This document shows, in pieces, positions 39,501-52,000 of a stretch of 64,000 nucleotides of DNA. The position numbers were made by a program, and so were the translations under genes. The stretch is from Megalonaias nervosa. Taxonomy: Eukaryota; Mollusca; Bivalvia; Unionida; Unionidae. The notes beneath the pieces are model-generated. The model was not told the origin of the DNA, made no database searches, and saw only the letters and a program-made list of their open reading frames with translations. Positions within the stretch are counted from its first letter, which is position 1; every line of letters starts with the position of its first letter. The DNA lies in assembly GCA_016617855.1 (NCBI GenBank), contig JAECUM010003705.1, forward strand, positions 1-64,000. The letters run 5' to 3'.

Positions 39501-42500
39501 TTTTTTTTGTCTCTTAAAAGGGGTGGATTCACAAGGTAGCAGGCTAATATTCCTAATGTAATGTGATTGGGGAAGTATTCTCAGAGAAACATAATTTACT
39601 TTAAAATTTGCTTTTCCATCATATAACATCCTCAACTCACACCATAAAGCATTTTGCATAACATCTGGAGTCATTTTCTTTAAATGTAAAGACTGGTCCA
39701 CAAACTAACTAGCTTATCAATATAATGAATCTGTGAGGCAAAGTTCGTACTGTTTTCTTGGAAATGGGTCATATACAGTTGCTATAAATTGCAAATAAGA
39801 AAAGTACTGTTATACTATTTTTGCGCACTAGTCTTCTTTTTAAGAACATTGTCAAATTTATATGAGATGAATTAAAGAGATAAAACAAAAACACACAACC
39901 TTTTATTGTTTTATTTTTACTTTATATTTTAATGTACCAAAAAAGCATAATCCTTATACATATGAGCAAAAAACATAACTTGGTGAAAAAAGCATAATGA
40001 TTATGCCAAAAATGTAATGGTTGGCATGTATGATCATGTATTTTAAGTCTGAATCATTAAAACAACAATTAAACATAAGCTCTAGTGAGTTTTCTACTGA
40101 TATCACCTAAAAATAGACATTAAATAAACATAATTTGCAAGCCATACAAACATAGCACACAATGAGACCAATCAAACTGCACGTAACTTAGATGAAAGCA
40201 AGCAAAGTAATAAAAGGCATTATTTAAAAGTGAATCTAGTGTTTAGGTAACAAATAAAGCACAACAAGAATGCTAAAATGTAAAATAAAAGACTGAATAA
40301 AAAAGAAAGAACAAAAAAGACTTAAACTAATTAAAAATCTATGGATCTTAAATTAAAAGGAAGCACTGGTCAAAATTTTAAGCATGCTGGCATGCAAATA
40401 AATCGTTTCAAAAAAACAAACAAAAAAAATACAACAAAACAAAAACAAAGGAGGCAACAGAAAAACACAATGATAAACAAAACAGTAAAGCAATCACAAA
40501 TATCATCTGTCATACTATTATGATATTTGCCACAAGTGCTATTGAATAGCCTTCTCTTTTGGATTTTGCAACAGTTGGTTATTTGTTCAGCTTTTCCAAA
40601 TATTTCAAAAACAACAAGAAAGTTAGTGAGGGCTGTCTGATTAAGATACATGTAGGACACAGTGAATGCACTTTCAACATGGATCAGTCACTCATAGATG
40701 CATTTTAGAATTTTGTATTAGTTTTATATGAACTCTTGGAGCACTGAGTACCCTGGCATATATGTTTTTTTAAAAATGCCTTCCCTCGGTGCCATGTACG
40801 TTTAAATGGAATAGCCCTGATCATTTCCATTGCCCAGGTTTTCAAGGTTTTAATGTTTATAAATACCTTACAAGTGCCTGAAGAACAGCAGTTACAAAGC
40901 TAATGGACAGCAGGCTGTGAGGAGCTTTTGTAGAAGTTTTCCCTCCCTTTTTTCCAGCAGCAGCTGCCACTTTCTCCTTCAGAACATCACTCAATTTGTG
41001 ATAATTCTCAAACAACCGTAGCACCTGTTGACATCCACTTTCACTGAAACATAAGTGGAAATTGGGAAATTTAAGGCAATAGGCCTGTGATAATATTGAG
41101 GATAACAGAATGGTCATCATAAAATTACCTGCACTAAAACATATACAGCAGAATCTGGTCATCTTAGATATGGCAAATTGCCTTAACCCATGTTTAATAT
41201 TTGACACAATTAATTATATCAAATCTCATTGACTTGAAATACGTGTATCTAGAACTGCTTTCTAGATCCCTCTGGGTTCAATGATCAAGATTTTACTGTA
41301 TTCATAATGCTTTTGTTAATAAAGTACTGCAAACATTTAGTTACTATCAGTACTCGCCTATAAGTCAAGTCAAACTGCACTGATCCTGATCTGCTGTAGC
41401 ATAATGTGTGTGCAAATAAGGATCTATGTTGTTTGGTCTACTGAGTACTCCTAACAAACTGCACAGATCCAGATTTGCTGATGCATTATGCAACAGCATA
41501 TCTGGATCTGTGCAGTTTGCAGCTAACTCATCTTATAAGTGAATATATACAGTAGTTATTGCAATGTATTTTCTGCAGTATACCTTGAGTACACATGTAC
41601 AACATGGTTCGAACATTACTCCATGGTCAATCTTTATCCATTTGGGAGTTTTATTTAGCTGTGTTTGTCGCGACTTAAGGTGCACTGTCGGTAGAGGTCT
41701 CATAGTGCTTGTCGTGACCTTGTTTTTAATGAAGGCAACTGCTTAACCTAACATTTATCAAGGAAGTCTTAAAAATTTGTCTTTAAAATATGGACCACCT
41801 AGAAAACCCAAAATGGCCGAAATTCATGACTTGTCTTCAGATGACGATTTCATTTGGCAAACACTGGCTGATGATAATGACTTTGAAGCATATCAGTCAT
41901 CTGGACTGTGGAAATACTATTGCATGATTTTGAGCCCAAAAGTGATGCTGAATAAAGGTGCAATGTACATGCTGGATGGAAAAGCAAGCAGCATGCCTTT
42001 TAACCTCCTATATAGCAGTATTTCAAAACTGAATGGAGAATACCAATCCTAAATACAAGCAAATTAAAAATGGAGTGCAATTTTCATCACTTTCCTAAAA
42101 CAATTCAGCATTGAGGGATTTTGTGCTAATTTAAGATAAGAGTTGTGATAAACTGAATAAATAAGAATCTAAAAAAAATTAAAAAGCCTATTTATTTGAT
42201 TATAATATCTGTGTCTGAACACTAAGACTATGGCATTGATGGACTTAAACCCCTAATACATCATTATTGAACAGAAAAAAAAATCTGGCACAGTACGCAG
42301 CAAAGCACTAATTAAAAAATCTGAAACTTTGGCAGTGTTCATGTTAATGAAAACTCTTTGGAACAGGGATATCCATGAGACAATACCAATGAACTCTGGA
42401 AAATTGTACATAACAATCATAAAGAACAGTTTCCCAACATATTCAAGAATATTAAGGTAGCTATTTGGTGATTTGGTGTTTTTGTTTTCTCCAACACTCA

Positions 42501-45500
42501 CGGTCATTTAGAGACAAGACCTAGGGTTGCTAGTAGATCATTTTGAGTTTAACACCATTTTCAGCTCAAGAGAATCTATATATGGCAGTTGTTATACTGC
42601 TGAAGAAAACCTCAAGTACCACCTGGGAAAAACCAGTAACCTTCCATAAGTAACAAGAACCATTCTCACATATGAGTGGGATTTCAACATGTGCTTTGAG
42701 AGGAAAGTGAACACTAGCAATAAAGCATCTTACACCATTCTGCCATGGAAGCCCCTTTGACCTAAGGTATAAGTCTTGTACAAAAGACAAGAAGTGGGCA
42801 TGGAACCTGCAACACCTGGATTCAATGTCCAGCAGGCTACTGCTAGGCTGCTGCTGTTGACAATGGACAGTTAACTGCAATGACTTTGATTTTAAGAGTA
42901 CACTTGGGAAAAATGTATTCCTAGATTTTCTAACAATTTTAAACCTAATTTATAATGGTACAATGCTTGACATGCTACATTTATCTTTCTTATTTTATAT
43001 TAGTCATGCAAGAAGTCATAAAAATAAGATTTATCAGTCAATGAAAATACATTTTTCTTACAATTATATAGTGTAAAAATAAACAAAAATAATACAATAT
43101 CACTTCCAGTTGTTAACATTTTTTTCTGATAAATCATGTAATATCTATTTATAAAAACATTAACTGAAAAAAGAATTACAAGGAATCACAGCATCTGACC
43201 ATACACTGAAAAAAAAGATTCAACTATCATTCAAATCAAGGCAGCATTCCTGAGAATAAAGAAAATTTAGCAAAACATTGTGATCACTTAAATAAGTACA
43301 CAAATATAATCATAAGGAATGAGTTTCATAAGGAAACAAATGAATGATTTCTGTATTATAACAGAAATCACAATTATAAAGTCTATATTCATGGACATTA
43401 AATTAGTAGGTTTTAAGGGACTGAACCATGACAATTAGAAATGATAAGCCACCAAGAAAATTTGTGATCTCACATTATCAGAAACATACATGGCTGACAG
43501 ACAAAACAAACAAAGATGACTGATGATAAGGAATCATATCTCCCCACCACCGCGGCAATGGGTGGGATGGCAGCACAGATATGTTTCACTGGAACAGCCC
43601 TGAGAAATTGACCAAGGCCTTAACCAAAGTAAGTCTGATGGGCAGTCCCATGGATTAAGCAACAATGTATGCCCCTCTCACATCTGAGGCAGGGCAAAGA
43701 ATCTTGTTTGATAACTGTGTTATCAAACAACCTTACATGTTTTGGAAGACAACCATGGATCTTCTATCATACTACTTGTCCATGAATAGCTGCATTAAGA
43801 ATTTTCCAGTTTGAAATTGCTTAAAAAAGACCACCTAGGAAATAATTTATCATTTTATTATAACTCACTTGTACTGCCTGACTGTGAAGGTGAACTCCAT
43901 GAGGACTTCATAAGTACTCAGGACAAGAATGGCAAAGATGTTATTCTTGACTCCAACACTATTAGCTAAGGAGAAGTCTGCTGACTTGTCCTGAAATGCA
44001 AAAAGTATTTGCATAATGAATTTCTCTAACATCTTGCATCAATTTATTGACTTGCTCTCTGTGGATTTGCATCTCATTTTTATCTACAAAAATACACTTA
44101 TCTAGCAGAAAGCTTTATGAATGCATCCCGCATAAACCCAGTGGAACCTGTATCAGTGCATTTATGTATTATCCAGTATTTGACCAGGAAAAATCTTTAA
44201 CACAAAACTTTAACGTCCTTGATAGTATGCCATCATCTCAACCACCAGAAAAGTGGCAACTGTGTCTATAAATGTTAATGCAGATGAGGCAAAAAAGTAA
44301 CTGAATGCAATTTTTAGGTTGCTATTGCCACTCATGTTTCATCCTGATCACTTTTTATGCAATGCTGCTTATGATATGCAAATACAGTTAAATTATTTTC
44401 AACAGACACCTCCATTTAGATGACAATATTCCTCATCCCATGCCAAAACAAGAGGCCTAATGCTGCTCAACTGGTTTACATAACAGTTGGTGGTATCACT
44501 AAGCAGGCTTATGTTGTAGTGTAAGAACATGTTCTATGTAAATTATCTCCCAAACTTTTTATCATGTTGATTTAACCTATTTTGTTATATCCAGCTAAAA
44601 AAATTCTTCAGACTAGGCATAATTAATAAGCAAACAGATAAAAAAATTGCCTCAAGAGTGGCAAGATAAGAAGCCCATTCAATTAGATGCAAGATCACCT
44701 CATTAATATGCACTGAGCTTGCTAATTACTGAAACAGTAGAAAATCGTTGTTTAGACTTGGTACATCTGGATAATACATATCTAAGATTTGTACCAATTG
44801 GGTGAGAAAGTTGCGGGCAACTAACTCCCCCCTCCCTCGGGACTTTTGCACTACTGTGATCACAAATTTTATCCGAGAGACAAACAGTAACTTCCACAAT
44901 TATTGAAGACCATGGCAAGATTATGAATGACAGACTGCTATCATTGTCAACTACATCCACAGAAGCCTTGTTCTTATAGGAAGGGTTGATTGCAGGTGGA
45001 GGCGAAATCCTACAAATTTTTCCTATGGCCACCCTTAAGTTAATTCTGCCCATCCCATGGTTGGATCGGAATGCAGAACTCCGGAAAACCACTTGTCCTG
45101 ACCAGGTAAAAATTGGCTCTGCTGAAAAAAGATTTACTACTTAATCATCCATGGGATGAGTGAGGTGGATTTGCACCTGGGAACAAATCTGCATGCGTAT
45201 GTTATCCTTATTGCTTAACTCCACTGATAATTGGGAATGGTTCAGATGATTTGTCACTGTCCACAAGTGAAATTGCTGAACTAGCAAGGAGCTTCCCCAA
45301 TGGGTGTCACAGAATTGTCTGTTGCCTTTCCACTTGAACAAGTGGATGGATGATAGATGCATCATTGTATTCCTGGTCCACTGACTGGAAGAGTTCAATG
45401 AATTTCTGTGCCATGTGTGAGCCTCCAGCTTTGTATACTTGTGCTGGTATAACATCCTCACAAGGTGCTTTACCATTTGACAGCAGGTAAATTGCTTTCT

Positions 45501-48500
45501 CACTTTCAGTAAGCTCTGGGATCAGCAAGTGATGTGTTCATTTCCACTTGGGGCATTCAATCAATTGCCTCACCACTGATAGATGTTCTGCACATCTATG
45601 TAGTATATTTTCTTTGTCAGCAAGCAGTGTGGTTTTCTCAACACTCAGTTACTGGAGATGTTATTGATGACTGTGGCCCATAGATAGTCTTCAAAGTATC
45701 ATAGAAGTTCTTCATGTCATTCCTGTCTGCATACAACTAAATCTCATCTGCTCTGCTGCTCAGCCTTGTCTTTCAACTCACTGGGTTTGCGTTGGACAAT
45801 CCTTTGATGTTGTTGAAGGCCGACTTCTAATATGATGATGAGCTGTCTTCTAGAAGTACTGTCTTCCAAAGAGGCCTTTTTGTAACTGTTTCTCATTCAG
45901 TAGTCTCTGTATGGCAGTATTGTTCTTATCAAACCAATCGCTCTTTTTTGAGACAGTGCAAGTCTTGTATGTATCAGGGGAGATTTGTGACCTTGCTGGC
46001 TAGCTATGATTTCATGGAAACTCAACATCAGCTTACATCTCTCTTCTTTACTTCAGCCACTACACTGATAAACAATGGCTCATGCCTTTGCAAGTTGTAA
46101 TTCCTCACCTAGACAAGTTTCACTCAGGGGAGTTCTAGACGTTTAATCTGGCCAATTCTCTATCAACTAGAGTTGTTCTTCTCTATGGTCTATTAGCTGC
46201 TGTACTGTCCATTAGTGTGTGGACATTCCAGACACTGATGGTGAGTTGCTGCCCTTGAGTAGGTCTCTAGAAATGGATGTTTGACTGGTCTTTATTAAGG
46301 AGTATGAAAGTTGGTGGAAATTGCAGAGAAGCTTGGAATTCTTTCACATGTAAATTAGTGATATTTTTGAGTTTGAAAATAATAAAAAATTTTATAGTAA
46401 TATCAGCTGGCATCTTTTATATGGCTTGACAATGTATCAATAAAGCTGCAGAGTCATGCAAAATTCGGTGATCTGGGCAGAACTTAAGACCAAATGATAG
46501 CTGAAAAATCTAATATTTTCTGGTTGTCAACTTCCCATATATGTACACACATATTATAAGATGTGTGAGAGCTCATTGAAAAGAAAAACTTCTCCACATT
46601 AAAGTGACACTTATATTATTAAAAGGTGTCAAAAAACATTAAGTGATGGTGGGTTAGGCGTAAAAAATACAATTTCTTGAGTTACAAACCTTGTCTCTTA
46701 TTATATATCTAACAGACATTAGAAGACATTTATACTGTCTTCACTCATAATATAATATTTTTAAGGTTTGGGCCTCATTTTAGTATCAAGCTTTGCATTG
46801 GGTGCCTGTGGTTTTCCCGTTAGGTAGTGTATTGGACAAGTGTATTGTGTTGAATAAAGTGTTGACAATAAGGGGTATCTACTGCAACTCATTTGTCCTG
46901 GGTAAGAGTGCTTGGAAAAATTGTTAATGAGCCCTGGTAATGTCCAGGCATGTTTGTCTTATCCTCATTATTGATGATGGTGGTGGGGTGGGGGTGGAAT
47001 TGTCCTCCTCCTTTACACTCTTGAGTCTGGGGTTACAACATTCCATAGGGTAATGATGATCAACGTGTGTGATCATATTCCCTGCTGGATATGCAATCAA
47101 TGGTGGTCAGATCATGTCCTGCACCAAATGTTGTGCAGCTGTGGAATACACTAGTAAAGCTGGCTTGGATGACTCCAAATACTGCTGTCATGTAAAACTA
47201 AGATGGTTGGTCAATTGGGCAGACAATGAACAGTTTGCTGGGCACAAGACACAATTGCTGTCAGCACTGTAAAGAGATGTGGTTGGCTGCCTGGCCAGCT
47301 GGCTCACCAGTCCAAGATGACTGAAGCATAACTGCTAAAACCATACATACATCATTCAGACAGCTGGAATGGATGGTTGACAGTGAGGATCGCATACAGT
47401 GGATTATAAATGGCTTGCAGGCTGGTCTGGCCAGTCAATTAGTAATACCCAAAGACTGGCTTCCATATTTCCAAAGCCATGCGCGGGCAGAGAATAGGGC
47501 TTGTATCTAATGGGATGCCAATTCATATTTTCTGTAAATTCATTTCTCATTATCATTCACAATAATGTCTGTTGCAAAATATGAATCAATCACAATTCCA
47601 ATTCTTGAATGGAATCACTCATTGTGGTTTTGACTGGGTCTGCAGTTGCATTAAAAGCCCGCATGGTTCTTGTTATCTTTGTTGTGGGGTCGAGGTAGCA
47701 TCTCAACGTCCCCCATGGAATTCATCAACAATTTCGAAGTGAGGTGGAGGCTTGAAACTTCATGTTTAGATGATGTTAAGTGCAATTGACTTTCACAGCA
47801 CTTTAACTGCCTTTATAAAATGGACCAGATGTCTTTTGTCCATGATGCATGCACATTACATAAATGTGATGACAAGCACCTTGTGCAGCATGCCAAATAC
47901 ATCTAGTGTTTGTCCGCCACAATTCTGAATCATTTGCACTTGGTTCATCTCTCTGCAATGAAAAGAGGATAGCAAACAATTGCACACAACAATATATAAA
48001 CAGCTGAAACAAAGGTGAGCCCACACTGCCAAGATGACTTAAAAGTCCTACAATTTAAATACAATAATGTACAATTCTACCAATGAAAACTGCATGCTAC
48101 TGATCAATATCACATGGGCAATAATGATTAGAAACATAAACTCAAAATACAAATAAATTCACCAGAAATAATGTAACTGTTGTATGTGCAATTAATAACA
48201 ACATTCTGACTTAATGTGCCACTGAAGAAAGTTGGATGGTTGAAATTAAGTAGAAATTTAGATGGATTCTAGGAGGTCACTACTGAGAGTAGCGATCAAA
48301 AGTTAAAAGTGGTTACAGCTGGGATAAAATTGCCCATCTTGCGGGTATAAAGGGGGAGTTAACCTGTATGAGTTACTTCATTTTGTCAACATATTAATAT
48401 AAATGGAAAGACATTTTTTCGACTCTAAGGGATTCAGAGGTAGCAGAGCATAACCCCTAATGTTAATGTGATCAGGTAATGAATTTAACTGAGAAACAGT

Positions 48501-48974
48501 TAAAATCTAAATTTGTCAATAGCTATAGTAATGTCATAAAAATCCTAATCTTTATGACAGCATCGTAACTGTAGATAATATTGTACAACCCATATCCCAA
48601 GTATGCCTGAAACCAGATCAGAAATCAAGACTTTAGAGTAGTAACATGTAACTACTGATGGATGAATACATGTTGGAGGAAAGAAGAACACAGGGCCATA
48701 CCAAAAGGTCCACTTGCCTTATGGCCAGGCAAGTTAAAAAGGATATTTCATGGTCTCTTGAGTGTCATTTTTAGATGGGGGATCTATGGTGGTTCAGTCA
48801 TTAAAATGGACTTGTGACCAGAAGGGTGTGGGTACCATTCACACCACTGGATCAGCCCATATTGACTGTTATGGTGTCCTTGGACAAGGCACTCAACTGC
48901 CTCTGCAAAACCTTCAAAGTGTTGTCATGCTGTAAAACAGTGTAAACTAAATCTTTACAAACTGGTTTCACTGT

Positions 48975-49029
<55 letters not shown>

Positions 49030-52000
49030 TAATAATAATAATAATAATAACAATAACAATAATAATGATAATAATGTTGAGTGCTTTTACTACACTGAGG
49101 CAATGTCAGGATTTACATAACAAAGGAGAAAGCTAAAGGGGTTGAGCAACAGAAGATCTAAATCAACACAAGATGTTCACTTCTATCATGGCACTGGCTG
49201 GGAGTTTCCAGCATTCCTCAGGGTCTCTAATCCCAATATAAAAAACTCTGAAATCTAAGCTATCTAATTTTCTCAAATTGTTAGGTATACAAGGACACCC
49301 TAAAAGTTTGTGAAATATATGCTCAAGTTCAAAGTCTTCCATTTTGCTTTGCTATCTAGCTTTTCCCAAAATTATGGGTCTACAATGACGCCCTAAAAAC
49401 TCCTGAAATGAAGGCTCACAAGCTCAAAGTCTTCCATCTCGCTTTCAATCATCCTCTGTATCAGAGATTCCATCATATCCTCAAGTTCTGTCTGAGCACT
49501 GCTAGGTTCATTGTCATCATCATCGTCTACACCATTTTCTCTCTGCTTGACCTGTATATCTCTCACCTTGTCAAGACAAAGCTGTACACAGCAAAGCAGA
49601 TGGGCCTAAAAATTAAAAATGTTTCACTGTTTATTTTTTAACAATGAAAGAATGCAGGCATTTGTGTCTATCCAACGTAACAACAATGAAAGGATGTAGG
49701 CATTTGCGTCTATCCAATGTAACAACAAGAGTACTGTGAATGGCAAATTTTGTACCCACCCCATGTTTAAAGTCCTCTATGCAGGCATTAGTATGGCATG
49801 GTTCCCTTTGGAGATTATTGACCAATGGGTCTCAGTTAAAGTTATGTGCAGAAACCATTAGTTACCTCTAAGACTGACAATGACCATGACCTCTGACCTT
49901 CAGATCCCCAAAATTTGGAAGTTTCTTTATTACCCTATTTGCAAGCCATTTACAAAGTTTGGTCAAGGAACTTACTCAAGAAAAAAAGTTGTTTGCAAAC
50001 CCATTTTTCTTTGTGCCACAAAAACTCTGACCTTTTACAGATCAATTCAAAATCAAAAGGCATTTTTTATACCTCAAGTGCATCCCTTCCAAAAACTTTG
50101 GTCAAGTTACAAAGTCTATCACTAAAGTTACTATGCAAAAGCCTTTTCCTTTCACTCTAAGTGACCTTGACCTTTAATTTCGAAATCATTCACATCTTTT
50201 TCTTACCCACTGTGCAAGTCAGCTACAACCACTTGGTGAAGTTACATTTTTTGGTACAGAAACTAAGTTTCTTCTTTCAGCAGCAGTGACTTTGATTTCT
50301 ATCCTTGAAATTTATAACTTCTTCCTTATCCCAAGTGCAAGCCATCAATAATATTTAGTCCACATCTGTGATGAGGAATAAATGTTACTGTGTGTAAACC
50401 ATTTTTCTTTTTAGTCACAGTGGTGTTGACCTTTTGATCCTGAAATAGAATGGCTTCTTTCTAACCTTAAATACAAGCCATCCACAAAGTATTGTCCATG
50501 TATGTGATATAGAACTACTGTTATTGTACAAAAATCATTTTCTTCTTTCAGTCAGTGACCTTGATCTTTGACCCCCAAAGTGAAAGGGTTCTTCCTAACT
50601 CCAAGTGCAAGTATTTAGCAAAAGCTGATAGTATACTTCACTGCAAAAGGTGAGGTTGTGGAGGCAAAGGTTACAGTTGTTGATAATGCTTGACATTGTG
50701 TTCCCAGTGCGAACTACCAAGTAATAAGCAGATTTATCACAATACATTTTTATTAACTTTACATATCAAAAGGGCGAATTGGGGATGAAAAGCTTTATAG
50801 GGTTTTTTCTTTTAGATTCACCATGATCAAACATCACAGGTATGCTGACACATTGTGACCCTAAACTGCTTTTGATAACATCTACATAAAAAAGATACCG
50901 ATATGGCACGGACTAAGAGGTAATGAATCTACTTCCCTTAACCAATCGTCTAAGCATTTGGATTGACAATAGAAATATGTTCAGGACAAACCACCAAATG
51001 ACCAATAGAGAATTGTACTTCAACTGACTGAAGAGCTCCACAACCTCCAAAAATTACAGTAAGAACTCAATAAATTTAAGTTCCAATCTGTTCAGGTATG
51101 ACTCAATTATATTTCATTTTTTGTGATCAAATGGTGGTTGAAAATTTCCAGTTTTTGCCTGACTATGATGATCAATATTTGCTAACTTCAAGAGCTTTTC
51201 CTGTCTGAGAACAAACCTATTCTCTCTCAGGACTTTTTTGCCCAATTTCCTGGTAGTGAGGAACCCTGTGTAAATGGCTGCAGAACTTTGGTGGTTATAA
51301 GAAATGTGAACAGGCAGGCAAACAGACTGAAGCAATTACTACAGGACATCTTGTTGCATGACCCTAACAAATAAAGAGAGATACGGTTCATCCCCTTACT
51401 AAATGATAACAACTGAAAGAGGAAAATGTTTAAGATACTGAACAAATTCATAAGTTGTGATCAAGTTTGTGTTAGCAGAATCTGTCTGGAGAGACCACCA
51501 CTTCTGATTACAAATAGTAGTCAATCAAGACAGTTGATCTCTCAAAGGATGACCAGTTTTCTAGATTAAAAAAAATTAAACTAGGTTTAAGAAGGAAAAC
51601 TACCCATAATCACTGCGTATATTGCTTATTCTTTATTCAGTTCTTGTTAGAATTATAACCTTCATCTCATTAAAATTTAGACAACAATACATCAACCATA
51701 AACATTAGTTTTATTGCAGGTTAACATGTAGTCTATTACTGCAAATAAATTTCAAAGTTAAGAAATGTAACACTTACTTAACCTGTAAAAATGATGCAAA
51801 GTTAGCTATGACAATACTTACTGTATATCCCCACTTGTAAGTTAGGTGCAACTGCAAACAACATAGACCCTGATGTTCCATTGCATAATGTACTTGTAAA
51901 TCTGGGTCTATGTTGTTTGTTCTACCAACCACTCCTAATAAACTGCATACACCCAGATCTTCTGGCATAATTATGCAATGGCAGATCTAGGTCTATGGAG

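Noticed and set aside
44703..45092. 129-codon minus-strand frame
   Set aside because: Adjacent to a LINE remnant, no motif; composition does not look clearly coding.
48852..49103. Poly-tyrosine minus-strand frame
   Set aside because: Translation of the (TAA)n tail of a SINE.
49862..50640. CRISPR-like or ordered array
   Set aside because: Units are degenerate and of uneven length, in an animal intron; a dispersed eukaryotic repeat explains them.
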